The notes under the pieces were generated by a model. That model did not search any database and had not been told where the DNA came from. It was given only the letters and a program-made list of their open reading frames with translations. From Sutcliffiella deserti (GTDB taxonomy: Bacteria > Bacillota > Bacilli > Bacillales > Bacillaceae_I): 64,000 bases of DNA. A program made the translations under genes and the position numbers. Shown here in pieces: positions 18,125-26,578 of this stretch. The DNA is taken from contig NZ_JAIQDB010000004.1 of assembly GCF_020037475.1 (NCBI RefSeq), forward strand, positions 1 through 64,000. The letters run 5' to 3'. Numbering within the stretch: the stretch's first letter is position 1; each line of letters begins with the position of its first letter.

Positions 18125-19870
18125 TCAAACTAATTCAGGTATTTTAGATAAGTCTTCCACTTTTATTTTATATTTTTCTTCTATTAACTTTTGATGTTTC
18201 TTTAGCAATTTAGAAAACACAATGAACAATCGACTTTCCGCTCGGCTCAATCCAACATAATAAATCCTATGTTCCTCATCATTTTCTAAATCAGGGTTGA
18301 TTAGAAAATCCAACGAATTAGGGATTAATAAAACATTTTCAAATTCGTCACCTTTTGCTTTATGAATAGTACGATGATCACTAATGTCCTCTTTTAAATT
18401 TATGCATATTGAGAGATGTTTGTATGAATTAGTATTATAGAAATCTTTAGCCGCACCAGCTTTGAAACCAGCCATTGAAATATGTGGTTTCAAAATATTA
18501 TAAAACTCCATAATCGCTTTAGATTCATAATTACTATACGTGTTTAATAATACCTGAATTAACGCAATAGATTTGTTAACTTGATCTTTCTCGGATAACC
18601 CCGTGAAAAGTACTTTCATTTTTTCTAATGCATTCTTATAATCACCAATCCGCGCAAATTCCACTGACTCTATAGAATTGATTATTATTTTTGGTCTATC
18701 CGGATTACTATCAGACTCTTGTAATTTAATTAAAAGTTTAGAATCTATTCCATCTAAAGAAACCATTGACTTCATTGCATTAGCTGTAGAATTATCTCTA
18801 GAAAGCGTATGGATTACGGTATCCTCTCCATACAAATCCTTAATTCTTTTATAAGCGTCTATATTATCCCCGATAAATAATACAGGCACATCCTCATCAA
18901 TATATTTATATTTATCTTGCATAATATCTTTCCGAACAAGATTTAGTAAGTCAATAATTTGATTTGAACTACGCCTATTTTCTAGGATTTGATATTCTGC
19001 CATGTTGTCTAATTGGAAGTTATTAAATTCTTCTATATTTGCACCTTGAAAGGCATAAATAGACTGCGCTGGATCACCTATAACACCAACGATTGTTTCC
19101 TCTTTTGCTATCAACTTTACGATTTTTGATTGTATAGGGTTTGTATCTTGAACTTCATCTAAGAAGAAGTATGGAAATTTTGCTCTTAAAACTTTTAATA
19201 TAAATGGATTTTTTGTAATTAATACATAACTAAAAAATAAAACATCATCGTGATCAATCCTACCTTTTGCCCAACTTAACTTTTTATAACATAGCAAATC
19301 ATCTTCTAAGATTTCCGCTACTTTACTTATAGAACCAGCTTTATCTTTCTTGCCAACTAATTTCAAATACCCATCAGTATCAAACTTATACTCTAAATTC
19401 GAAAGCCACACCCATAAAGAGTTTTTCTTAACATCCATAAACAGTAATTGTCTTAACGAATTAGGCGGCTTCAATTCTGATACACGGCAATGATTTTCTA
19501 ACCAATTTTCAACAGTAGAACGTCGAGGTAATACGGTATCATGTCCATTGACCTTTTCTACATTCACTTCAAATTCATCAGCAATTAGAAATAAATACGG
19601 CTTAATAACATGCTTATATAAAAAACTATGAATTGTCGATACTTCTACTCTATTGGCTATATTAGTACCAAGCCTTTTCAAAATCGTTTCAACAGCGATG
19701 TTTGTATATGTAACACAAGCTATTTTACGAGTCTTTTGTAATCTTAAAGAATTTTTAACTGTATTTTTTATATGGTTAACTAACCAATGCGTTTTTCCTG
19801 CACCTGGCCCGGCTGTAACTTTAAAATGTTGTTCTAACTCAATACAATCGCTAGATGAAATTGTAATCAA
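18125..19870 (-). CDS. UvrD-like helicase, GajB-like defence protein
   Basis: This 581-residue superfamily 1 helicase has Walker A GPGAGKT at 21-27, motif Ia VTYTNIAVETI, motif II FLDEVQDTN near 238-242, motif III GDPAQSIYAFQGA near 261-273, motif V HKAKGDEFENVLL and motif VI YVGLSRAESRLFIV. It follows the OLD-type nuclease gene with a 4-base overlap (TTG start within TTGA), so the two act together. This is the layout of Gabija (GajA-GajB) and class 2 OLD systems, which protect against phage. It is somewhat longer than typical GajB (about 490 residues). The TTG start is implied by the coupling. Confidence 0.88.
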   Translation of the reverse strand: MITISSSDCIELEQHFKVTAGPGAGKTHWLVNHIKNTVKNSLRLQKTRKIACVTYTNIAVETILKRLGTNIANRVEVSTIHSFLYKHVIKPYLFLIADEFEVNVEKVNGHDTVLPRRSTVENWLENHCRVSELKPPNSLRQLLFMDVKKNSLWVWLSNLEYKFDTDGYLKLVGKKDKAGSISKVAEILEDDLLCYKKLSWAKGRIDHDDVLFFSYVLITKNPFILKVLRAKFPYFFLDEVQDTNPIQSKIVKLIAKEETIVGVIGDPAQSIYAFQGANIEEFNNFQLDNMAEYQILENRRSSNQIIDLLNLVRKDIMQDKYKYIDEDVPVLFIGDNIDAYKRIKDLYGEDTVIHTLSRDNSTANAMKSMVSLDGIDSKLLIKLQESDSNPDRPKIIINSIESVEFARIGDYKNALEKMKVLFTGLSEKDQVNKSIALIQVLLNTYSNYESKAIMEFYNILKPHISMAGFKAGAAKDFYNTNSYKHLSICINLKEDISDHRTIHKAKGDEFENVLLIPNSLDFLINPDLENDEEHRIYYVGLSRAESRLFIVFSKLLKKHQKLIEEKYKIKVEDLSKIPELV

Positions 19871-21915
19871 TTTTCACACACCCATTCTATAGCTTCTTTA
19901 ATATAGTCTGGGACAATAAAATCTATATAAGCGTCCGTACCTAATCTAGCCAAATTGCCTTCCAATATATATGCTAATTCTAAAGCATTAACACCTTTAC
20001 CAACCGAATTTAAATATCTAGCAGCTATTAATGCAATTTTTTTATCAACCTCTGTCCAATTTAAATCGCCGTGTTTTAAGGCACCTATAATTCTAACGTT
20101 TTCTTTTGAATTACTTAATTGACTATAAAGCTCATCAATTCCTTTTCCTTCCTTAAATAGTTTCATCAAATTTTTTATTTCTTCCTTGTTTGACATTGAA
20201 TCAGTTACTAATTCTTCAAGTGTTGCGTTGAAACGTGCTAAATCATATTCAAGGGTTTTACCCTGCATTCCATCTTGCAAATAGAATTTTATATTAGATG
20301 AACATTCTAATTCTAGCTGATTAATTTTATATTCGTATTTTTCAGGCTCTATATTCATCTCAAATGGATAGCATTTTTTATAAGATGGTTTTTCAGTTGT
20401 AATGTCTCTTCTTTCTGGATCCCTATCAGTAATACAAACTACTTTTCTATTAATTGCAGCTGAATTATTTGTGTTAAATAAATTTAAGAAATGATCAAAG
20501 TATTTTCCACCTACATTTATTACTGCAACATGATTATCCTCTAGAGACTTCCCTACATATTCGGCAAAAATGGACATTAACAATTGCTCCGCTAATCCTT
20601 CTACTAAAATAAGTTTTTCAGCAAAAAGCATATTAGATTTTGTAGCGTCTAAAAATCTTTGTACATACTTTTTACTTTCTTCATTAGTTCCAAAAACTTT
20701 ACCTGGATAACTAACATGCGTATCACTACCGGCTTTATATAAACAAATTAATTCGTCTAGATTTAATGCTCCCGTTATATGAGTTGAATGGGTTGTTACA
20801 AATATTTGACGTACCTTTGTATCTTTTAAATTCTTTTTTAAAAACTTTAATAGCTGTCTTTGCATTGAAGGATGTAAATGCGCTTCTGGTTCTTCTATTA
20901 CAAGCATCGGAAAGACTTTAGCGTTGTTTCCTAAATACGTTTCGCTCGCATTGACTTGCATTTTTGCCAATAATAAAGACATGAAAATCAAATTATTATA
21001 TCCAAGTCCATTATGAGTTATAGGCAATTGAATTCCTGTTTGATACTCCACAATTAGTTTAAGCGCTGAATAAAGTTCAATATCGGTGATGCTACCTGCA
21101 AAATTTGGCTCTGCATTATCGAAGGATGCACCTATATCTTTTGAATAAGATAAAATTTGTTTCTTCCCTTCTAACATCCTTTCATTCAGTGATTCCATTA
21201 ACTTCCTTGCTTGTTCTTCGAATTCCATTTTTTTATCTTTAATTTTTCGTTCTTTGTCCTCGTTATCTAAGCCTTCATTAGATTTAATATCAAAGTCCAT
21301 AAAGAAGTCCAAAACGTTTTTTAACAGCGTATTTTTACCACTAAACATGTCCCTCTCGACATCCCTAATGGCATCTAAAAATTGAAAGTCGAACTTCTTC
21401 AAATACTCGCTATCTACTGTAATTTGATTTTCTAAATTTCCACCATAAATTTTGTATGTATATAAACGTAAAAAATTTCTATCGATAATCTCCCAAGCTT
21501 CTATTATAGAAGTTGAAGTAGATTGCATTCTTTCGTAATCTTCGTGGTATTTTAGTGGGAGACAAAATTCATAATGTATTTTTGCCTCATAAGGCTCTTC
21601 CAACTTAGTTAGCCATTGACTTACAATGACTAAGTCATCTCCCATTAGTTCTTCTTTGTCCTCTTGAGTAAGAGCGATTGAAATATTGACAATAGGGGGC
21701 TGTAGTTTCAATTCTTCTAACGAAATTGTTTTATTAAAGTCATCTATGGCTAAATTCTTTTTTATAGATGGATCAAATATCAATGCCATAGCTTTTAATA
21801 AATTGGATTTCCCGGCATTATTATGACCGATAATGACGTTTACACCATCGTTAAATTCAATTATATTGGACCTGAAATTCTTATAATTTTTAATTTCTAT
21901 GTTAGAAATGTACAT
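19867..21915 (-). CDS. OLD-family ATPase-TOPRIM nuclease, GajA-like defence protein
   Basis: The protein has 682 residues. The N-terminal ABC-type ATPase domain has Walker A GHNNAGKS (30-37), signature region LGYNNLIFMSLLLA (about 304-317), Walker B MLVIEEPEAHLHP (337-349) and the H-loop TTHSTH (about 374-379). The C-terminal TOPRIM nuclease domain has the metal-binding glutamate in LILVEGLAEQ (Glu440) and the DxD in ITDRDPE (497-499). Partner helicase overlaps its 3' end. This is a class 2 OLD or Gabija A nuclease, which cleaves DNA when nucleotide levels fall during infection. It is longer than typical GajA (about 580), so a distinct subtype is possible. The ATG follows GGAGTTG. Confidence 0.88.
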   Translation of the reverse strand: MYISNIEIKNYKNFRSNIIEFNDGVNVIIGHNNAGKSNLLKAMALIFDPSIKKNLAIDDFNKTISLEELKLQPPIVNISIALTQEDKEELMGDDLVIVSQWLTKLEEPYEAKIHYEFCLPLKYHEDYERMQSTSTSIIEAWEIIDRNFLRLYTYKIYGGNLENQITVDSEYLKKFDFQFLDAIRDVERDMFSGKNTLLKNVLDFFMDFDIKSNEGLDNEDKERKIKDKKMEFEEQARKLMESLNERMLEGKKQILSYSKDIGASFDNAEPNFAGSITDIELYSALKLIVEYQTGIQLPITHNGLGYNNLIFMSLLLAKMQVNASETYLGNNAKVFPMLVIEEPEAHLHPSMQRQLLKFLKKNLKDTKVRQIFVTTHSTHITGALNLDELICLYKAGSDTHVSYPGKVFGTNEESKKYVQRFLDATKSNMLFAEKLILVEGLAEQLLMSIFAEYVGKSLEDNHVAVINVGGKYFDHFLNLFNTNNSAAINRKVVCITDRDPERRDITTEKPSYKKCYPFEMNIEPEKYEYKINQLELECSSNIKFYLQDGMQGKTLEYDLARFNATLEELVTDSMSNKEEIKNLMKLFKEGKGIDELYSQLSNSKENVRIIGALKHGDLNWTEVDKKIALIAARYLNSVGKGVNALELAYILEGNLARLGTDAYIDFIVPDYIKEAIEWVCEN

Positions 21916-22092
21916 CCTTCTAACAACTCCTTTCTATTATTGATATTTATCTAATACTCCACTTCTATTATAAGATACATTGTAAATAAATGTTTATAAA
22001 TAAAAGGAAGCACATCTTAGTTCTCTAAAACATGCTCCCCTAATATTGCTTATTATATTTTGCAAGCTTCGATTCATACGCATAGAGGCAAC

Positions 22093-22132
22093 GGGACGGT
22101 TCTTGTTGTTTCGAAAACAGTAGAACCGTCCC
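22093..22132. repeat. GGGACGGTTCT hairpin, dispersed Bacillus-type repeat
   Basis: GGGACGGTTCT (22093-22103) and AGAACCGTCCC (22122-22132) form an 11-bp perfect stem. It lies in the 407-bp gap upstream of the nuclease gene, where no gene is visible. Confidence 0.75.
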
Positions 22133-22186
22133 ATGCATTCTATATTTTTGGCACAGTATGGTTGTACTACACAATATAAGAATTAC

Positions 22187-22210
22187 TCAACAATCTGGCC
22201 CGATTGTGGA
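22187..22210. repeat. quasi-palindromic island site, right of defence block
   Basis: TCAACAATC-TGG-CCCGATTG matches 16748-16773 in order and orientation and marks the right end of the island. Confidence 0.7.
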
Positions 22211-22277
22211 AAAAAAGAAAAATAGAACTTTTATCTTTATCCTGAAATTTACTAATAACGAGAGATAAACCACAAAG

Positions 22278-22311
22278 AAAAATCAAGCTCTTGGCAGCTT
22301 GATTTTTTTCG
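22278..22311 (-). terminator. intrinsic terminator of hmgA operon
   Basis: AAATCAAGCT/AGCTTGATTT stem with T-runs on both sides, just downstream of hmgA. Confidence 0.85.
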
Positions 22312-22322
22312 CTTTTAATATT

Positions 22323-23474
22323 TTATTTTTCTTTCCACGTAAACATGTAATTTTTATCCTCTATCTTATGTGCCTTCTTGACAACCTTTAGTGGTTTAAA
22401 GGTGTCGATCATAACTGCCAGTTCCAATGTCTCCTTTTTTCCTATACTTGCTTCTGTTGTACCTGGATGTGGTCCATGTGGTATTCCAGAGGGATGAAGT
22501 GTAATGGATTCTTTTTCAATACCTTTGCGGCTCATAAAATTACCCTCTACATAGTATAGCAATTCATCGCTGTTGACATTGCTGTGATAGTAAGGAGCTG
22601 GAATTGCTTCTGGATGGTAGTCATATAGTCTAGGAACAAAAGAACACACTACAAAATTATGACCTTCGAATGTCTGATGTACAGGGGGTGGCTGATGAAC
22701 ACGACCGGTTATCGGTTCAAAATCTTCTATATTAAATACCCAAGGATATAAATAACCGTCCCAGCCGACAACATCTAATGGATGATGTCCAAGAACATGA
22801 GAATGCATGTATCCTCGGGACTTTGTCAGCACTTCAAACTCTCCCTTTTCATTGTAGGTTTCCAGCTTATCTGGCCCCCGCAGATCCCGTTCGCAAAATG
22901 GACTATGCTCTAACAGTTGACCATACTCATTTCGGTATCGCTTCGGAGTCGTAAGTTGGCTAAAGGATTCGATAAACAATACCTTTGTTTCTTCGGACGG
23001 CACAAATCGATAGATGGTGCCGATTGGAATGATTACATAGTCACCCGCTCGATAACTTAAGGTCCCGAACATTGTTTCTATTTTTCCAAATCCATAATGG
23101 ATAAAAAGCATTTCATCTCCATCGCCATTGCGATAATAATTGGTCATTGCTTCTGTTACTAGCGCGGTCCCAATCAACAAATCACTATTTCCTAACAAGT
23201 ATTCTCTTGCATCAATTGCATTTCCCTTTTTTTGAACAGCTTTAGTCATCAAGTGGCGATGGTTAAGTGCAGATTGTTCTTCATACTCAGGTAAGTAACT
23301 GTACAGCACCTCAGACTTAACAACCTCCGTCGGTAAATAATGATGATAGAGAATCGATTGTGAGCCTGAAAACCCTTTTGTACCCATTACTTGTTCGCGG
23401 TAAAGTGTGCCATCCTCTTTTTTAAACATCGTATGCCTTTTATGGGGGATACTTCCCATTTGACGATAATACAT
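22323..23474 (-). CDS. hmgA: homogentisate 1,2-dioxygenase
   Basis: This 383-residue cupin-fold iron enzyme opens the homogentisate ring to maleylacetoacetate in tyrosine breakdown. The N-terminus (MGSIPHKRHTMFKKEDG), the LFIHYGFGKIETMFG core and the C-terminal HPSGIPHGPHPG carry the expected His/Glu metal-ligand setting. The short Bacillus form (about 380 residues) is present rather than the 430-440 residue form of proteobacteria. The ATG follows AGGTGG. It is the last gene of the operon, 17 bases after the fumarylacetoacetase-like gene, and is followed by a terminator. Confidence 0.88.
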   Translation of the reverse strand: MYYRQMGSIPHKRHTMFKKEDGTLYREQVMGTKGFSGSQSILYHHYLPTEVVKSEVLYSYLPEYEEQSALNHRHLMTKAVQKKGNAIDAREYLLGNSDLLIGTALVTEAMTNYYRNGDGDEMLFIHYGFGKIETMFGTLSYRAGDYVIIPIGTIYRFVPSEETKVLFIESFSQLTTPKRYRNEYGQLLEHSPFCERDLRGPDKLETYNEKGEFEVLTKSRGYMHSHVLGHHPLDVVGWDGYLYPWVFNIEDFEPITGRVHQPPPVHQTFEGHNFVVCSFVPRLYDYHPEAIPAPYYHSNVNSDELLYYVEGNFMSRKGIEKESITLHPSGIPHGPHPGTTEASIGKKETLELAVMIDTFKPLKVVKKAHKIEDKNYMFTWKEK

Positions 23475-23491
23475 TTAACCACCTCATAACA

Positions 23492-24403
23492 TTATTTAAT
23501 AGTGTTCACTAATGACCCTAACCCTGTTATTTCAAGCTCTACTTTGTCTCCTGACTCTAACCATCGATGTGTTTCTGTACCGAGCTCCAATATACAGCCC
23601 GTTCCAACCGTACCCGAGCCTATTACCTCACCAGGATATAAAGTAACCCCAGCGGATGCCCGCTCAATCATTTTATTAAAAGAATAATAGATTTGCTGAA
23701 AATTTCCTTCAGAAAGCAACTTGCCATTGACCGATGCCTTCATCGTTATATTATATTTGCCATCCTTTTTGTAAGCTTCCAATTCATCCTTTGTTATAAT
23801 TGCAGGACCTAGAGAGGTCGCAAAATCCTTGCCTTTTGCAGGTCCTAAACCTACCTTCATTTCTTTTGCTTGAAGGTCCCTTGCACTCCAGTCGTTCATA
23901 ATGCAATAACCGAAGATATAAGAATCTGCATCTTCAGCTGATATATCCTTTCCTTCTTTGCCTATAATACAGGCAATTTCCAGTTCATAGTCAAGAGACT
24001 GGCATTGATCAGGTACTGAAATAATATCGTCTGGTCCTTTAATTGCCAGATGATTTGTAAAGTAAAATACAGGAAATTCATACCACTCCGGTACTACCTC
24101 TAACCCTCTTCTTGCTCTGGCTGTCTTTACATGATCTTCAAAAGCGTAGAAATCACGTATACTGACAGGTCTCGGGATTGGAGCTAAAAGGCGCACTTCA
24201 CTTAGCGGATATTTTCCTAACGGATTCTCCAAAGCGTTTAACTTTTCAATTAAACTTGAATAGTCTTCATGCTTGACGATAAATGCTAGGAGATCTGCTG
24301 GAAGTTCTCCTTCTGAAGCTTCGTACATATCGATAACAAAATCACCGTCCAGCCACCCTGCCCTTTGTTCGCCACCTTTTCTTTTAAAAGTAATATATTT
24401 CAC
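23492..24403 (-). CDS. fumarylacetoacetate hydrolase family protein
   Basis: The protein has about 303 residues. The FAH domain fills most of it, with the metal-binding DYELEIACIIG (Glu/Glu/Asp triad), NDWSARDLQ and the C-terminal GSGTVGTGCILELG. In this context it should cleave fumarylacetoacetate (or maleylacetoacetate directly) to fumarate and acetoacetate, after HmgA. The GTG start lies 8 bases after GGGAGTG. A more upstream ATG would overlap the flavin reductase gene and lacks a ribosome site. It is translated between flavin reductase and hmgA. Confidence 0.85.
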   Translation of the reverse strand: MKYITFKRKGGEQRAGWLDGDFVIDMYEASEGELPADLLAFIVKHEDYSSLIEKLNALENPLGKYPLSEVRLLAPIPRPVSIRDFYAFEDHVKTARARRGLEVVPEWYEFPVFYFTNHLAIKGPDDIISVPDQCQSLDYELEIACIIGKEGKDISAEDADSYIFGYCIMNDWSARDLQAKEMKVGLGPAKGKDFATSLGPAIITKDELEAYKKDGKYNITMKASVNGKLLSEGNFQQIYYSFNKMIERASAGVTLYPGEVIGSGTVGTGCILELGTETHRWLESGDKVELEITGLGSLVNTIK

Positions 24404-24425
24404 AGAATACTCACTCCCTTTTCGA

Positions 24426-25034
24426 TTATTTTCGAAGGAGCTCAAACATATCAGTTGTCGCTCTGGTGTACATACTTCCTGCCATTCTTCCTACAGGATT
24501 CAGCTTTTCCATATTTATTTTTCCATCAAAATAAAGGTCGTCTGCAACATGAATCATTTCAACTTTACCGATAACGAGGCTACCAGATCCAGGCTCTTCT
24601 CCAAAATGTAAGACCTGATGTAATGTGCATTCTAGTTGAACATGACTCTCTTTAATCCTTGGTGAGGAGATAGCTTGGCTGCTCACTTTTGTAAAACCTG
24701 CTTCAGTAAATTCGTCAACTTGCATTGGAAATTCAGTCGCAGTGATATTCATTTTATCGACGATTTCCTCGCTTACAATATTAATAACAAATTCCCTTGT
24801 ACTTTCTATATTAAGAAGTGTGTCTTTTTTAGATCCATCACTTCCTCTTCTCATAGGAGAAAAACAAACTAGCATTGGATCTGCACTAATAGCCGTAAAG
24901 AAGCTGAATGGAGCGATATTTGCTATTCCTTCGTTATTTAATGAAGAAACTAGCGCAATCGGTCTTGGCAGGATGGAACCTACTAATAATTTATATGCAT
25001 CTTTCCATTCAAGACTGCTTGGTTGTACATTCAC
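24426..25034 (-). CDS. flavin reductase-like FMN-binding protein
   Basis: The 202-residue split-barrel FMN-binding protein belongs to the flavoredoxin/flavin reductase family. Typical pieces are SILPRPIALVSS near the N-terminus (FMN phosphate region), NIAPFSFFTAISADPMLVC, and the later H-x-G-x-LVIGKVE region. Such proteins supply reduced flavin or act as small oxidoreductases. Its place within a tyrosine-degradation operon is recurrent in Bacilli but its substrate is unknown. GTG start after AGGTGAT. It lies 6 bases after the aminotransferase stop. Confidence 0.8.
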   Translation of the reverse strand: MNVQPSSLEWKDAYKLLVGSILPRPIALVSSLNNEGIANIAPFSFFTAISADPMLVCFSPMRRGSDGSKKDTLLNIESTREFVINIVSEEIVDKMNITATEFPMQVDEFTEAGFTKVSSQAISSPRIKESHVQLECTLHQVLHFGEEPGSGSLVIGKVEMIHVADDLYFDGKINMEKLNPVGRMAGSMYTRATTDMFELLRK

Positions 25035-25040
25035 AATCGA

Positions 25041-26135
25041 TCACCTACACTTTGCTGCGATTTTTAGAGATTGAATAAAGTGTTGATTGTCTTCCATGGA
25101 ACCTATTGTCACTCTTATCGATTCCGGATATCCTAAAACAGACCCAGAGCGGACTAAAATACCAAATTTTAATAATTCATCTCTTATTTGATCAGCATTT
25201 TCATTCATATGTATCATCAAAAAATTTGCTTGTGTTGGAAAAAAAGTATAGCCCAATGCCGTTAATTCTTCCTCTAAAAACAAACGACCTTCTTCGTTAC
25301 GTGCCACACAGTCATTTCGAAATTTCTGATCTTCCAGTGCAGCGATAGCAGCCTCTTGTGCCATCTTATTTACATTGAAAACCTCTTTTACTTTTGTTAA
25401 TTCAGTTTTAATAGAGGAATCCATCAATCCATAACCAATCCTTAAACCAGCAAGACCATATACTTTAGAAAATGTTCTTAAAATTACCAGATTGCTATAA
25501 ATTTTTAATAGTGGAAGCGACTGTAAATAACCCGGGCTTGTTGCATACTCGTAATATGCTTCATCAAGAACTATTAATATATGATCTGGAACTTGATCAA
25601 TAAATCTAGCTAACGTCTTCGAGTCCACTATGGTACCTGTAGGATTATTAGGATTACAAACAAAAATTATTTTTGTCTTTTCCGTAATAGCCGCAAACAT
25701 ACCCTCCAAGTCATGAACACCGTTCTTAAGTGGAACTAGAACTGGGTTCCCACCCTCAATAGTGACATTGGTTTTGTACCTAGGAAAGGTGATTTGAGCC
25801 ATGATCGCTTCATCTTCTGTATTCAAGTAAGCTTTAATCAATAGTCGAATAATTTCATCTGAGCCGTTTCCTATAAAAAGGTGATCAGGATTAATTTCAA
25901 GAAAATCTGCCAGTTTGGAAGTAAGAATTTTAGCAGAACCGTCCGGGTAGGTATATAGATATTCTAAGCTATTCATCAAATGGTGCTTTACCTGTTCTGA
26001 GCATCCAAATACATTCTCAATTTCTGATAAATTCCTAATACGTGACAAACCGAGTTCTTGTTGAATATCCTCCATGCTTTTACTCAAAGGATAGGCAGTT
26101 ACCATCTGAAGAATATTTTTACTTTGTACTTTCAC
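25041..26135 (-). CDS. HisC-like aminotransferase, probably tyrosine/phenylalanine
   Basis: This fold-type I PLP enzyme of about 364 residues is in the histidinol-phosphate aminotransferase group. Visible motifs are GNGSDEII (PLP phosphate), CNPNNPTG, VLDEAYYEY (Asp-x-x-Tyr) and the Schiff-base lysine in RTFSKVYGLAGLRIGY. HisC-type enzymes often transaminate aromatic amino acids. Its position upstream of flavin reductase, FAH and hmgA, with hppD next, fits tyrosine to 4-hydroxyphenylpyruvate. GTG start 8 bases after GGGGGA. No other his genes are present. Confidence 0.82.
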   Translation of the reverse strand: MKVQSKNILQMVTAYPLSKSMEDIQQELGLSRIRNLSEIENVFGCSEQVKHHLMNSLEYLYTYPDGSAKILTSKLADFLEINPDHLFIGNGSDEIIRLLIKAYLNTEDEAIMAQITFPRYKTNVTIEGGNPVLVPLKNGVHDLEGMFAAITEKTKIIFVCNPNNPTGTIVDSKTLARFIDQVPDHILIVLDEAYYEYATSPGYLQSLPLLKIYSNLVILRTFSKVYGLAGLRIGYGLMDSSIKTELTKVKEVFNVNKMAQEAAIAALEDQKFRNDCVARNEEGRLFLEEELTALGYTFFPTQANFLMIHMNENADQIRDELLKFGILVRSGSVLGYPESIRVTIGSMEDNQHFIQSLKIAAKCR

Positions 26136-26205
26136 CGCCAAAATCCCCCCATTAAATAATTTAAGTCATAACTGAAAAAAGTTTAGTTTCTTTTTCAACT
26201 CCCTG

Positions 26206-26325
26206 TTCCTTTCCGTTCTAGGTGATCGCTTTCCGCGGGGCGGTGCGGGAGCCTCCTCGGCTGCGCCTGCGGGGTCTCCCGTCTACCGCTATCGCCCGCA
26301 GGAGTCGATCACCTGCCACTCCAAT
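26206..26325. repeat. GC-rich dispersed repeat, copy 1
   Basis: This block is GC-rich in an AT-rich genome and contains GAGCCTCCTCGGCTGCGCC and GGGGTCTCCCGTC. It shares its core with copies at 39.2, 59.8 and 62.7 kb. A degenerate second block follows at about 26420-26505. Together they fill the 437-bp gap between hppD and the aminotransferase gene, where no gene is seen. Confidence 0.8.
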
Positions 26326-26530
26326 ACACAGGGTGGACCACTCTATATGATGCAATTATTAATATTCTTTCTGAAGAAAATTTTTTACATATATTCTACT
26401 CTGAAAATAGCAAGGGTACTCTTTTAACTCCGTACTGTTTCCCTTTCCGGTGTTCGCATTTCTAAAGGCTTTCAGGAAGGGTCTCCTAAGCACAGCGATG
26501 TAACCTTTTATTAAAAAGAGCCTAGCGTTT

Positions 26531-26565
26531 TAAAAAAAGAGAGGCAGTGGCTATCTACCTCTCTT
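26531..26565 (-). terminator. intrinsic terminator of hppD gene
   Basis: AAGAGAGG/CCTCTCTT stem followed by seven Ts on the minus strand. It separates hppD from the downstream aminotransferase-hmgA genes. Confidence 0.8.
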
Positions 26566-26578
26566 AACTAAAGTGACC

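Noticed and set aside
18125-21915. Restriction-modification or RecBCD-like repair system
   Set aside because: No methylase gene, and the OLD-type ATPase-TOPRIM plus UvrD pair with 4-base overlap is the Gabija/class 2 OLD layout.
24403-24445. Upstream ATG for the FAH-type gene
   Set aside because: It lies inside the flavin reductase gene without a ribosome site; the GTG at 24403 has one.
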